A stretch of DNA of 50,174 bases from Ruthenibacterium sp. (GTDB taxonomy: Bacteria > Bacillota > Clostridia > Oscillospirales > Ruminococcaceae), in NCBI GenBank assembly GCA_020025255.1, contig JAHHSK010000005.1, positions 1 through 50,174 on the forward strand. Reading direction: 5' to 3'. Below are positions 21,982 through 32,030 of this stretch, piece after piece. The position numbers were made by a program, and so were the translations under genes. Numbering within the stretch: the first letter of the stretch is position 1; each line of letters starts with the position of its first letter. A model generated the notes under the pieces. That model had not been told where the DNA came from and searched no databases. It worked only from the letters and a program-made list of their open reading frames with translations.

Positions 21982-24900
21982 TCAGCTGACAAGACTTGCA
22001 TCCACATGATCCAGATCCAGCTTCAGCACCTTGGAAACACCGTCTTCCTGCATCGTAACACCGTACAGCACATCGGCTTCCTCCATAGTGCCGCGTCGGT
22101 GCGTGATGACAATGAACTGCGTTTCATCGGAAATACGCCGCAGATACTGCGCATAGCGCGTAACGTTAACATCATCCAAGGCGGCTTCAATTTCATCCAG
22201 CACGCAGAAGGGGGCCGGATTGACGCCAAGGATCGCGAAATAAATTGCAATGGCAACCAGAGCCTGCTCCCCGCCGGAAAGCGCCGTAAGATCCTTGATG
22301 ATTTTGCCCGGCGGCGCCACCTCGATGCGGATGCCGCTTTCCAGCACATTGGTTTCGTCTTCCAGATACAGCCGTGCGGTACCGCCGCCGAACAGTTCTG
22401 CAAAAATGCGGCCGAAATTTTCATTGATCCGCGCAAAGCTTTCGCTGAACATGGCACGCATTTCATCCGAAAGCCCCGCAATCATCTTTTGCAGCTCCGC
22501 CTTGCTGTTTTCCACGTCGTTCACCTGAGCGCGCAGGAATTCATACCGCTTGCTTACCTGGGCATATTCTTCGATCGCCCCGACATTTACATTGCCAAGC
22601 GAACGGATCCTGCCGCGAAGCTCCGTCACTTGACGGCGCAGTTCACTGATGCTTTCAAACGGTATGCACAGCTCCTGTGCCGCCGAAAGCGTCAGCTGAT
22701 ATTCTTCCCACAGCTTTGCAGCGGTCTGTTCGTATTCGGCATCCTTCTGCTCGCGCTGTTCCGTCAGGCGTGCGATTTCACGCCCCAGCTTTTCCTGCTC
22801 TTCGGATAAACGGCGCACCTGCGCCGTTTGCTGCGTGATCGAGCCTTCCTTTTCCATACGCTTGGTTACGGCCTGTTGTTTGCTTTCTTCCCATTCGCTG
22901 ATGCTTTCTCGCCTGTGAAGCACATCCGCATGGATCTGTTCGATCTGACGCAGACGATCTTCATTTTGCTTTGTCAGCGTTTCGATGTTCGCATGGAGCT
23001 GATTGACGCGGGCTTCATTTTCATCGGTGCGGCTTTTCAGGCTGCCGATCGCCGTTTGATGATTTTCCGCGTCCTTTTGTTCCGAAAGCATTTGCAGGCG
23101 CAGTTCCGAAATTTCATTCACCAATCGGGTGCGTGCTTCCATAAACGTATCATCGCTGCCCGAAAGCGTTTTCAGCTCCTGCTCCAGCTGCGCAGAATCC
23201 TTTTCCAGGCGATCCTGCTCGGCCTGTGCATTTTCACCGCTCTTTTCCGATTCTTCCATTTGTTTGAGCAGCTGTTCGCGCTCGGCTTCCAGCAGCTTTC
23301 CGGCCGCTTTCGCCTGGGAAAGGGCAATATCGATGCGGCCCAATTCCACCTGCGCGCGAATCTTATCCCCGCCGGCAACGATCGCTTCACTGTCGGTTGC
23401 GGTCATCTCGGCTGTAAGCTCGTCCACTTCCGCTTTGACGTGATCGGTTTTTTCCTGTGCTTGATCCCGCTGCTTTGCCAAAGCTTCCAGCTTTTTCTTC
23501 AAGTCATCGATTTCCTGCTTGCGGCTGAAAAGCCCCACCGTGCGGGAAACGCTGCCGCCCGTAAAAGAGCCTCCGGCATTGATCACCTGTCCGTCGGCGG
23601 TCACAACCCGGCTGCGGTAATCCAGCGCGCGCGCTGCGCGGGATGCTTCGTTGATATCATCCACGACCACAATGCGCCCCAGCAGGTTCGAGACGATATT
23701 TTCATACTTTTCGGAATAACTCACAAGGCTGCTTGCAAGCTGTGCGCCTTCGGGCAGATGCCCATGAAACACGCCGGGACGAACTGTATCCAGCGGCAGG
23801 AAGGTTGCCCGTCCTGCGCGTTCCTCACGCAGGAACGCCATAGCCGCCTTTGCCGCCGTTTCGTTTTCCACAACAATATTCTGCAGCGCATAGCCAAGCG
23901 CTGTTTCGATTGCAACCTCGTACCCCGGTTTTACCGTTAAGATCGTGGATACCGGCCCGATGATGCCGCGCAGCCGATGCGCCGATGATGCTTTCATCAC
24001 CGTTTTGACGCTGCTTTGAAAGCCATCCATATTGCGTTCCAATTCGTGCAGCACATGGATGCGCTGCTGGTTCGCCTCCATAGCGCGTTCCAGCTTCTGC
24101 TCATCCTCGTCCGCCTGCTGCAAGGCGCGCCGGCGTCCTTCCAGCTTCAGCGCAAGGCCGCTTTTGATATTTTCCAGCTTTGTCAGCGTATCAAGGGTAT
24201 CCTGCAGAAATTCCTGTGTTTCATGCTTTTGTTCTTCGTGTTCACGGATAAGCTGTGCATTCTTTTCCTGCTCGCCGGATGCAGCCTCCAGCCGCATCTG
24301 CGCCGCCTGCACCGCGGATTGCGCCGCCGCCTTTGCCACTTTCCGCTCCGTAATGCGCGCCGCCATTTCATTCAGCCTTTGCGTTACGATGCCGCGGCGC
24401 ACCCCGCTGGCCGAGCTTTTTGCCTGAATCTCTGCCAGCGATGCTTCCTGCTGCCGGATCCGGGCGGAAAGCTGTTCCTCCCGCGTTTTGCACGCCTGGA
24501 CCGCTTCGCGGTGCATTTTCAGCTCGTTGAGGATCGCATCGCGCCCCAATCCGCTTTGTTCGATCTCCTTTTGGGTCGCTTCCATGGATGCCTTATTGTG
24601 CGCAATATCATTATGCAGAACTGCGATGCGCGAATCCGCACCCGCAATTTCCTCGGTCAGTGAACGGATCTGCGTATTGCAGCGGTCAGCCTGTGTGATC
24701 AGCTCCTCGATTTCCGCACGCGTCCGATCCGTCTGCGCATCCAGTTCCTCTATCTGATTTTGCGCGCGGCGGTAATCGGTGTTGGCTATTTCGATCTTGC
24801 GCTGCTGTTCGCGTACCAGTTCCTGCGCTTTTTCGAGCATATCGACCCAGAGCGTGACCTCAAGCCCCTTTTTCTGTTCGTTCAATTCCAGAAAGCGCTG

Positions 24901-25539
24901 TGCCTTTTGACTTTCGCGTTCCAGCGGAGCGACCCGTTCCTCCAATTCCCCCAGAATATCCCGCAGGCGCACCAGATTTTGCTCTGCGGAATCCAGCCTG
25001 CGCTGCGCTTCGTTTTTGCGAAAGCGATATTTTGCAATGCCCGAAGCTTCCTCGAAAATCTCACGCCGTTCCGCAGACTTTGCGCCAACGATCTCTGCGA
25101 TCCGCCCCTGCCCGATAACGGAATACCCATCGCGCCCAAGGCCGGTATCCAGAAACATTTCATAGATATCGCGCAGACGCACATTCTGCCCGTTGACGGA
25201 ATACTCGCTTTCCCCGGAACGGTAGTATTTGCGTCCGATCGTCACTTCGTCCTGATCCACGTCGATGCGGCGGTCGGTATTATCGACCACAAGGCTGACC
25301 GACGCATATCCCATTGCCCCGCGCTTTTGCGTTCCGCCGAAGATGACGTTCTCCATTTTTCCGCCGCCTCGCAGCTGTTTTGCGCTTGTTTCACCCAAAA
25401 CCCAGCGTATTGCATCGGAAATATTGCTTTTTCCGCTCCCGTTCGGGCCGACAACCGCCGTAATCCCCTTGCCGACTGTGATGCGGGTACGATCCGGAAA
25501 CGATTTAAAGCCCTGTATTTCAAGTGCCTTTAAAAACAT
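21982..25539 (-). CDS. smc: Chromosome segregation protein SMC
   Basis: Condensin ATPase, 1185 residues. Walker A is GPNGSGKSNI (near 32-41) followed by SDAIRWVLGE. Long coiled coils flank a hinge at about 510-660 (GFQSSVKTVMKASS, then LRGIIGPVS ... AGGSFTGGSVS). The C-terminal head shows LSGGEQALVAIAI (signature) and FCVLDEIEAALDD (Walker B). It lies 33 bases after rnc and before ftsY, the classical rnc-smc-ftsY order. Partners scpA and scpB are not in the window. Confidence 0.98.
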   Translation of the reverse strand: MFLKALEIQGFKSFPDRTRITVGKGITAVVGPNGSGKSNISDAIRWVLGETSAKQLRGGGKMENVIFGGTQKRGAMGYASVSLVVDNTDRRIDVDQDEVTIGRKYYRSGESEYSVNGQNVRLRDIYEMFLDTGLGRDGYSVIGQGRIAEIVGAKSAERREIFEEASGIAKYRFRKNEAQRRLDSAEQNLVRLRDILGELEERVAPLERESQKAQRFLELNEQKKGLEVTLWVDMLEKAQELVREQQRKIEIANTDYRRAQNQIEELDAQTDRTRAEIEELITQADRCNTQIRSLTEEIAGADSRIAVLHNDIAHNKASMEATQKEIEQSGLGRDAILNELKMHREAVQACKTREEQLSARIRQQEASLAEIQAKSSASGVRRGIVTQRLNEMAARITERKVAKAAAQSAVQAAQMRLEAASGEQEKNAQLIREHEEQKHETQEFLQDTLDTLTKLENIKSGLALKLEGRRRALQQADEDEQKLERAMEANQQRIHVLHELERNMDGFQSSVKTVMKASSAHRLRGIIGPVSTILTVKPGYEVAIETALGYALQNIVVENETAAKAAMAFLREERAGRATFLPLDTVRPGVFHGHLPEGAQLASSLVSYSEKYENIVSNLLGRIVVVDDINEASRAARALDYRSRVVTADGQVINAGGSFTGGSVSRTVGLFSRKQEIDDLKKKLEALAKQRDQAQEKTDHVKAEVDELTAEMTATDSEAIVAGGDKIRAQVELGRIDIALSQAKAAGKLLEAEREQLLKQMEESEKSGENAQAEQDRLEKDSAQLEQELKTLSGSDDTFMEARTRLVNEISELRLQMLSEQKDAENHQTAIGSLKSRTDENEARVNQLHANIETLTKQNEDRLRQIEQIHADVLHRRESISEWEESKQQAVTKRMEKEGSITQQTAQVRRLSEEQEKLGREIARLTEQREQKDAEYEQTAAKLWEEYQLTLSAAQELCIPFESISELRRQVTELRGRIRSLGNVNVGAIEEYAQVSKRYEFLRAQVNDVENSKAELQKMIAGLSDEMRAMFSESFARINENFGRIFAELFGGGTARLYLEDETNVLESGIRIEVAPPGKIIKDLTALSGGEQALVAIAIYFAILGVNPAPFCVLDEIEAALDDVNVTRYAQYLRRISDETQFIVITHRRGTMEEADVLYGVTMQEDGVSKVLKLDLDHVDASLVS

Positions 25540-25572
25540 GGAAAAACTCCTTACTCAAAGGGTATCGCGCCT

Positions 25573-26247
25573 TCAATATCCCATAAGGGCAAGCGCTTCT
25601 TTTGCGGCATGCTGTTCCGCAAGTTTTTTACTGTGGCCTTCCCCTTTGCCGATGCAGTTGGAATTCAAATGAACTTCCACAATAAATCTTTTGTTGTGAT
25701 CGGGTCCGGATTCATCCGCCACAACGTAAGAAAGGCGTTCTTCCGGATTTTGCTGCACAATTTCCTGCAGCTTTGTCTTATAATCCGATTCGGCCGAATG
25801 CTCCGCGATTGCTTCCGTGACAAACGGCAGGATGAACGTACGCGCCGTCTCAAGCCCGCCATCGAGATACAGCGCTGCAATCACCGCTTCAAATGCATCC
25901 GATACAACGCTGGGGCGGTTTCTGCCGCCGCCGCGTTCTTCCCCGCGCCCCAGGCGCAGATAACTTCCCAAATCAATTTTTTTTGCAAATTCAAACAATG
26001 CCGTTTCGCACACAAGGCTCGCGCGCATCCGCGTAAGGTCGCCTTCCGCCATATTGTTGTGCGTAAAAAGATATTCTGCCACAACAATGGAAAGCACCGA
26101 ATCCCCCAGAAACTCCAGCCGTTCGTTATGCTTGACTGCCTGTTTCGATTCGTTTGCAAACGAAGTATGCGTCAATGCGGTTTCGATCAAAAACCGATTT
26201 TTAAAATGATAGTGAATCGCCTTTTCCAGCTCACAAATTTCGCGCAT
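25573..26247 (-). CDS. rnc: Ribonuclease III
   Basis: Double-strand-specific endoribonuclease that matures rRNA and some mRNAs. 224 residues: catalytic domain with the signature NERLEFLGDSVL (about 41-52) and the second acidic site SDAFEAVIAALYLDGG, then a dsRNA-binding domain (about 155-222; DYKTKLQEIVQQ, and GHSKKLAEQHAAKEALALMG). It lies between plsX and smc. The acpP gene that commonly sits between plsX and rnc in Firmicutes is missing. Confidence 0.97.
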   Translation of the reverse strand: MREICELEKAIHYHFKNRFLIETALTHTSFANESKQAVKHNERLEFLGDSVLSIVVAEYLFTHNNMAEGDLTRMRASLVCETALFEFAKKIDLGSYLRLGRGEERGGGRNRPSVVSDAFEAVIAALYLDGGLETARTFILPFVTEAIAEHSAESDYKTKLQEIVQQNPEERLSYVVADESGPDHNKRFIVEVHLNSNCIGKGEGHSKKLAEQHAAKEALALMGY

Positions 26248-26282
26248 TTTTTGTTCCTTCCTTTTATGGAACGGACGCGGCT

Positions 26283-27299
26283 TTATTCGCCCGCCTGTTT
26301 TGTTTCCGCCACGGCATCCAGCTTTTCACGCATGCTGTCCACCGTTCTGCTTTCAACACAGAGCTTTGCCTGTCGGATCGCATTTTTAAACGCCTTTGCG
26401 CGCGATGAACCGTGCGCTTTGATCACGGGCTTTGTCACTCCCATCATCAGCGCACCGCCATGCTCATCCGCATCCATTTTCTTTTTGAACGCCTGCATGC
26501 CCGGCTTTACCATAAGAAATGCCAATTTTGTTTTCAAGTTAGCAAGAAAAACATTTTTGATTTCCCCGATCAGTGTATTGGCCAGCCCTTCTGTCAGCTT
26601 TAAAATGACATTTCCGGTGAAGCCATCGCACACCACAACATCAATGTCGCCTTTCGGGATATCCTTCGGCTCCACGTTGCCGATAAAGTGGATCGCGGCA
26701 TTCTGTTTCATCAGCTGATGTGCCTCCACATAAGTCGGTGTACCCTTGGACTCTTCGGCTCCGTTGTTGACAAGGCCCACCTTCGGCATGCGGCGTCCCA
26801 TGACCTTTTCCATATAAACGCTGCCCATAACCGCAAAGGCATCCAGCATTTCCGGGCGGCATTCCACGTTTGCACCGGCATCCATAAGCAGATACGGCTG
26901 ATTGCCGCCCGGAACCACGGTTCCGATAGCCGGACGCTTTACGCCCTTCATGCGTTTTACAATCAGCGTTGCGCCTGCCAGCAGCGCGCCGGTCGAACCG
27001 GCGGATACGAATGCATCGCCCCTGCCCTCTGCCAGCATACGCAGGCCGACAACCATAGAGGAATCCTTTTTGCTGCGGATAGCCGCTGTTGGTTCATCGC
27101 ACATTTCAATCGTTTCCTGTGCATTTACGACTGTAATCCCGGAAAGGTCGATCCCATTTTCCTTGGCACAGGCTTCGATTTCGTCTTTTCTGCCAACGGC
27201 TGTGATTTCAATGCCGTATTCCTTCACGGCATCAGCCGCGCCTTGCAGGATTTCCTTCGGGGCATGATCCCCGCCCATTGCATCGATAATAATATTCAT
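26283..27299 (-). CDS. plsX: Phosphate acyltransferase PlsX
   Basis: Makes acyl-phosphate from acyl-ACP, the first step of phospholipid synthesis with PlsY. 338 residues beginning IIIDAMGGDHAPKEILQGA, with SAGSTGALLAG and CDGFTGNVILKLTEGL segments typical of the family. It overlaps the trmFO stop by four bases and precedes rnc by 35 bases. fabD, fabG and acpP, frequent partners, are not here. Confidence 0.96.
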   Translation of the reverse strand: MNIIIDAMGGDHAPKEILQGAADAVKEYGIEITAVGRKDEIEACAKENGIDLSGITVVNAQETIEMCDEPTAAIRSKKDSSMVVGLRMLAEGRGDAFVSAGSTGALLAGATLIVKRMKGVKRPAIGTVVPGGNQPYLLMDAGANVECRPEMLDAFAVMGSVYMEKVMGRRMPKVGLVNNGAEESKGTPTYVEAHQLMKQNAAIHFIGNVEPKDIPKGDIDVVVCDGFTGNVILKLTEGLANTLIGEIKNVFLANLKTKLAFLMVKPGMQAFKKKMDADEHGGALMMGVTKPVIKAHGSSRAKAFKNAIRQAKLCVESRTVDSMREKLDAVAETKQAGE

Positions 27300-28654
27300 A
27301 GCGCACTTCCTCCTGTCGATTCCCGGCTGCTTGCGCGTGTCGTGCAGATCTGCTTTGTATAGGCTTCCATGCTTGCGACTGCCTTCTGTGCCACAACCAG
27401 ATAGCGCTCGCGCTTATCGCGGATGCGCGTTTCCGGCGGGGGCAGTATGCCCATATTGGCACCCATAGGCTGATAATCCTTCGTCGGCTCGGTCGCGTGG
27501 CGCAAAAGTGCGCCGCACATCGTATCGGCCGGCGGCGGCGTAAACGGTTTGCCGCACAGCTTTGCTTCGATGCTGTGCGCAGCAAGCAGGCCGCATGCTG
27601 CGCTTTCCATATAGCCTTCAAAGCCGGTGATCTGCCCGGCAAACAGCACATTCGGCTGTTTTTTCAAGGCAAGATCCATCCCCAGCAGCACGGGGCTGTT
27701 TATAAACGTATTGCGGTGCATGACGCCGTAGCGTACAAATTCTGCATTTTCCAAGCCGGGGATCATGCGGAACACCCGCTTCTGCTCCCCGAATTTCAGA
27801 TTGGTTTGAAAGCCCACCAGATTGTACATGGTGCATGCCGCATCCTCTGCGCGCAGCTGAACGTTCGCCCACGGACGATGCCCGGTTCTGGGATCGCGCA
27901 GGCCGACCGGGCGCATCGGGCCATAGCGCATGGTATCCGCCCCGCGCTTTGCCATAACTTCAATCGGCATGCACCCTTCGTAAACCGAAAGCTCGCCGTC
28001 AAAATCATGCAGCGGTGCCCGCTGCGCCCCCTCCAGTGCTGCATGGAACGCTTCGTATCCCGCTTTATCGAACGGACAGTTGAGATAATCCGCGGTGCCG
28101 CGGTCGTAACGGGATGCCGCAAACACCTTTTCCATATCAATGCTTTCTGCCGTAACGATCGGTGCGGCAGCATCATAAAAGGAAAGCTCGCCCTGTCCGG
28201 TAAGGCGCAGGATATCCTGTGCCAGTGCACCTTCCGTAAGCGGCCCTGTCGCGATCAGCACAAGGGTATCTTCTTCGTTTTCACCGATCTGCACCACTTC
28301 TTCCAAATGCAGCGTGATATTGGGATTTTCCCGGATCCGTTTTGTAACGTCTGCCGAAAACAGCTCGCGGTCAACTGCAAGCGCACCGCCTGCCGCCACG
28401 CGGCAGCTTTCCGCTGCCGGCAAAATCGATGAGCCCAAAAGCTTCATTTCCGCTTTCAGCAGGCCGGATGCCGAATCAAGCCGATCCGCTTTCAGCGAGT
28501 TGGAGCACACAAGCTCCGCAAAGTTTTGATTTTTATGGGCAGGGGAATATTTATGCGGCTTCTGTTCATACAGATCCACTGCATATCCGCGCCCTGCCAG
28601 ATACAGTGCCGCCTCACATCCGGCAAGCCCTGCACCCAAAATTCTGATGCGCAT
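27296..28654 (-). CDS. trmFO: Folate-dependent tRNA (uracil-54) methyltransferase TrmFO
   Basis: FAD enzyme that makes ribothymidine at tRNA position 54 with methylenetetrahydrofolate. 452 residues with an N-terminal dinucleotide-binding motif (ILGAGLAGCEAALYLAGRGY), the FAELVCSNSLKAD segment carrying the catalytic cysteine of the family (near 49-61), and GQITGFEGYMESAACG toward the C-terminus. It starts three bases after the topA stop and overlaps plsX, so topA-trmFO-plsX are coupled. topA-trmFO adjacency is common in Firmicutes. Confidence 0.96.
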   Translation of the reverse strand: MRIRILGAGLAGCEAALYLAGRGYAVDLYEQKPHKYSPAHKNQNFAELVCSNSLKADRLDSASGLLKAEMKLLGSSILPAAESCRVAAGGALAVDRELFSADVTKRIRENPNITLHLEEVVQIGENEEDTLVLIATGPLTEGALAQDILRLTGQGELSFYDAAAPIVTAESIDMEKVFAASRYDRGTADYLNCPFDKAGYEAFHAALEGAQRAPLHDFDGELSVYEGCMPIEVMAKRGADTMRYGPMRPVGLRDPRTGHRPWANVQLRAEDAACTMYNLVGFQTNLKFGEQKRVFRMIPGLENAEFVRYGVMHRNTFINSPVLLGMDLALKKQPNVLFAGQITGFEGYMESAACGLLAAHSIEAKLCGKPFTPPPADTMCGALLRHATEPTKDYQPMGANMGILPPPETRIRDKRERYLVVAQKAVASMEAYTKQICTTRASSRESTGGSAL

Positions 28655-28657
28655 TGA

Positions 28658-30760
28658 TTACTCCTTTTTTCCGGAATTTGCGGAACGGGAATATCCACAT
28701 CCTTCTTTTTCACACAGCAGCATCCCGTTTTTCCCGCCCTTTTTGAACAGGCTGGATCCGCATTGCGGGCATTTTTCTGCTGTCGGCTCGTTCCACGTCA
28801 TAAAGTCACAGGTCGGGTTCTTTTCGCATCCGTAATAGATACGCCCCTTTTTGGAATGGCGGATCAGTACGCGTCCGCCGCATTTGGGGCACAAGCCGCC
28901 GGTATCCTTCACCAGACGCTTTGTGTTTTTACATTCCGGGAAACCCGGACATGCCAAAAACTTGCCGTAGCGTCCGCTTTTGATGACCATTTTGCGTCCG
29001 CACAATTCGCAGATCTCATCGGTTTCCTCATCGGGCACCTTGATTTTCTTGCCTTCCATATGTTCTTCTGCTGCTTTGAGCGTTTGATCAAAATCCTTAT
29101 AAAAATCGTCGATCACCTCATGCCAATCCGCTTTGCCGTTTTCCACGGTATCCAGCTGCTGCTCCATGTGAGCGGAAAAGGTCGTATCCACGATTTTCGG
29201 GAACTGCTCCATCATCAGATCATTGATCACCCGCCCCAGCTTTGTGGGAACCAGTTTTTTCTGATCGCGTTCCACATAATCACGATCAATGATCGTCGTG
29301 ATGATCGGCGCATAGGTGGAAGGGCGTCCGATGCCGTTTTCCTCCAAAGCCTTGATGAGTGCGGCTTCTGTATAGCGCGCAGGCGGCTGGGTGAACTTCT
29401 GCTCCGGCTTCAGCTCGCGCAGCTTCAGCGTCATCCCTTCCTCCAGCGGGGGCAGCGCAGTTTCTTTCTTTTCCTTTTCGTCCGTTGCCTCTTCGTACAG
29501 TGCCGTGAAGCCGTCGAACGTGACGACATAGCCGCTTGCGCGGAACAGATAGCCCGCCGCCGTGATATCGGCAGACACGGTATCCTGCTGGCAGTCGCTC
29601 ATCTGGCTGGCAATAAAACGGCTCCAGATCAGGCGGTACAGCTTTGCCGGGTCGCCCGATACGCTTTTTTCCACTTCATCCGGTGTCAGTGCCGGATTGG
29701 TCGGACGCACCGCTTCGTGCGCATCCTGTGCCGCCGTTGCGCTTTTGCTTTTATACTTGCGTTTTGTTTTGCAGACATAGGCATCCCCGTAGGTTTCGGT
29801 GATGAAATCTCTAGCCGCCGCCTGCGCCTCATCGGCAATCCGCAGGCTGTCCGTACGCATATAGGTGATTAGACCCATAGTGCCCTGCCCTGCGATATCC
29901 ACGCCTTCATACAGTGTCTGTGCGGCGCGCATGGTGCGCGTTGCAGTAAAGCCCAGCCGGCGGCTTGCCTCCTGCTGCATCGTGGAAGTGATGAACGGCG
30001 GTGCCGGGGTTTTCTTCCGCTTGCCTTTGTTGATAGCAGCTACCACATACGAAGCTCCGTCCAGATCCTGTACGATTTTTTCACTCTGCTCGGCACAGTT
30101 CACTGCAAGCTTTTTTCCATCGGCAAATGCAGTCAGGCGGGCGGTGAATCGCTTTGTTGTCGAAGGCGGGCTGAGCAGGGCATCAATATTCCAGTACTCT
30201 TCCGGCTTGAATGCTTCGATTTCTTTTTCGCGATCCACGATCAGCCGTACCGCCACGCTTTGTACGCGCCCTGCCGAAAGGCCGCGCCGCACCTTTTTCC
30301 ACAAAAAGGGCGAAAGCTTATAGCCAACCAAGCGATCCAGCACGCGCCGCGCCTGCTGTGCATTGAATAAATCCATATCAATGCTGCGGGGTGCTGCCAT
30401 GCCCTGCGTGACGCCTTTTTTTGTGATTTCGCCAAATGTGACTCGATTTGCCGCTGTCACATCCATGCCAAGCAGGTTTGCAAGATGCCAGCTGATTGCT
30501 TCCCCTTCACGGTCCGGGTCCGTTGCAAGAAAAATCTCATCGCTTTGCTTGGCAAGGCTTTTCAATTCCTTGATGATCTTTTCCTTGCCCTTTATATTGA
30601 TGTACTGGGGTGTGTAGTCATGCTCGACATCAATGCCGAGCTGGCTTTGCGGAAGATCGCGGATATGCCCCATAGAGGCCGTTACCTCGTATCCTGTCCC
30701 CAGATATTTCCGAATCGTTTTGGCTTTCGCCGGAGATTCTACGATTACAAGTTTTGACAT
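28658..30760 (-). CDS. topA: DNA topoisomerase I
   Basis: Type IA topoisomerase relaxing negative supercoils. 700 residues from ATG at 30760 (SKLVIVESPAKAKTIRKYLG). Toprim acidic residues D81 and D83 occur in TDPDREGE; the catalytic tyrosine is Y300 in GLITYMRTDSLRI. Three C-terminal zinc-finger repeats follow (CELCGRK, CPKCGGR and CPQCGSS, each with a second cysteine pair). The reading frame extends 41 codons further upstream, but AAAAGGACGG lies before the ATG at 30760 and the family begins there. The 155-base gap upstream holds a weak promoter-like sequence (CATAAT near 30855) and an 8-bp inverted repeat (30780-30787/30816-30823) in the leader. Confidence 0.97.
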   Translation of the reverse strand: MSKLVIVESPAKAKTIRKYLGTGYEVTASMGHIRDLPQSQLGIDVEHDYTPQYINIKGKEKIIKELKSLAKQSDEIFLATDPDREGEAISWHLANLLGMDVTAANRVTFGEITKKGVTQGMAAPRSIDMDLFNAQQARRVLDRLVGYKLSPFLWKKVRRGLSAGRVQSVAVRLIVDREKEIEAFKPEEYWNIDALLSPPSTTKRFTARLTAFADGKKLAVNCAEQSEKIVQDLDGASYVVAAINKGKRKKTPAPPFITSTMQQEASRRLGFTATRTMRAAQTLYEGVDIAGQGTMGLITYMRTDSLRIADEAQAAARDFITETYGDAYVCKTKRKYKSKSATAAQDAHEAVRPTNPALTPDEVEKSVSGDPAKLYRLIWSRFIASQMSDCQQDTVSADITAAGYLFRASGYVVTFDGFTALYEEATDEKEKKETALPPLEEGMTLKLRELKPEQKFTQPPARYTEAALIKALEENGIGRPSTYAPIITTIIDRDYVERDQKKLVPTKLGRVINDLMMEQFPKIVDTTFSAHMEQQLDTVENGKADWHEVIDDFYKDFDQTLKAAEEHMEGKKIKVPDEETDEICELCGRKMVIKSGRYGKFLACPGFPECKNTKRLVKDTGGLCPKCGGRVLIRHSKKGRIYYGCEKNPTCDFMTWNEPTAEKCPQCGSSLFKKGGKNGMLLCEKEGCGYSRSANSGKKE

Positions 30761-30915
30761 GTTTACCGTCCTTTTTTTACGGGATGACCGCCGATCTGCA
30801 GAAATACGCTCATCACATCCCGTCCTGGAAACTTCTGCAGTTCTTTTTATTATGCATGATTCTTTCAAAAAAAACAATGGCAAATCTATTTTGTGCCGCT
30901 TTGCCCGCCTGTATA

Positions 30916-32028
30916 TCAGGGTTTCAGCTGAAAGCGGCGTCCTGCCAGCTGAACCGAAACACCGGCCAGCTCCAGCTCGGTCAATGCAGCCATAGCCTTA
31001 TGGGGCGGCAGCTTTGTTTTGGCACACAATTCTTCCAGCCGCTGCGGCTGCGCAGTGCTCAGTGCAGCGCGCATGATCCGTGCATCTTCGGAAACTGCCG
31101 TTCCGTCCGGCTTTTTCGCACCGGGCTTTTCCTTTTTGCTTTCTATGTGATACCATTCCAAAATATCCGCCCCCGAAAGCGCCGGGATCGCGCCTTCCTT
31201 CAGAAGGCGGTTCGTCCCCTCGCTCAGCGGCGAAAAAATACTTCCCGGAACGCTGAACACATCCCGCCCCGCCGCCAGAGCCGCGGAAACCGTATTCATC
31301 GTGCCCGATCGATTTCGCGCTTCCGCCACGCAGATCCCGCGGGAAAGTCCGGCAATCAGACGGTTGCGCTCCAAAAAATGATTGCGAAGAGCCGGCATTC
31401 CCGGCGGATATTCGCTCAAAACAAGGCCGCTTTTTTCAATCATTTCCTTCAGCTTGCGGTTTTGCGCCGGATAACACTGATCGTGTCCGAACGCAATGCA
31501 CGCAATCGTGGGTGCCCCTTCCCGCAGTGCGGCTTTGTGGCTTTCACTATCCAGCCCGGTTGCAAGACCCGATACAAGTGCCACCCCTGCGCGCGCCATA
31601 TCTTTGGCAATGTTTGCCGTTGCCTCCACTCCGTAGGCCGACGGTCTGCGCGTACCCACGATTGCAAACGTAAAGCATCGGTTGGCAATGGACGGGTCTC
31701 CCCGATAGTACAGCACAGGCGGCGGCGAAGCGATCGTGCGCAAAAGCGCAGGATAGTCTTCATCCGCCCATGTGATCACATCCACCTTGTGACGCTTGCA
31801 GTCGTCGAGACGCGCGATATAGTCTTCCGGTTGGGATTCATGCAGTGCTGCCAGCTGTGCCCTCGTAAAAAAGGCGGAAAGGTCTTCGCGCCGGCTGGCT
31901 TCGACCAAATCCCACACGTCAGAAAATTCGCGCAGCACTTCCCCCGCGTTCGGCGCAGCACAGCCCAATGCCGATGCAGCCCAGAGCCACGCCGCCTTTT
32001 CGTTTTGCATGCTGCGTTCCCATTCCAT
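30916..32028 (-). CDS. dprA: DNA-processing protein DprA
   Basis: Loads RecA on incoming single-stranded DNA during natural transformation, also widely kept in bacteria without known competence. About 370 residues: an N-terminal helical part, the Rossmann-like core with AIVGTRRPSAYG, then VSGLATGLDSESHKAAL, and FLERNRLIAGLSRGICVAEA, and a C-terminal winged-helix-like domain (ARIMRAALSTAQPQRLEELC). ATG at 32028 is taken because it lies two bases after the upstream stop behind a G-rich run; an ATG at 32010 would also suit the family. It precedes topA, the dprA-topA-trmFO order of Firmicutes. Confidence 0.94.
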   Translation of the reverse strand: MEWERSMQNEKAAWLWAASALGCAAPNAGEVLREFSDVWDLVEASRREDLSAFFTRAQLAALHESQPEDYIARLDDCKRHKVDVITWADEDYPALLRTIASPPPVLYYRGDPSIANRCFTFAIVGTRRPSAYGVEATANIAKDMARAGVALVSGLATGLDSESHKAALREGAPTIACIAFGHDQCYPAQNRKLKEMIEKSGLVLSEYPPGMPALRNHFLERNRLIAGLSRGICVAEARNRSGTMNTVSAALAAGRDVFSVPGSIFSPLSEGTNRLLKEGAIPALSGADILEWYHIESKKEKPGAKKPDGTAVSEDARIMRAALSTAQPQRLEELCAKTKLPPHKAMAALTELELAGVSVQLAGRRFQLKP

Positions 32029-32030
32029 TT

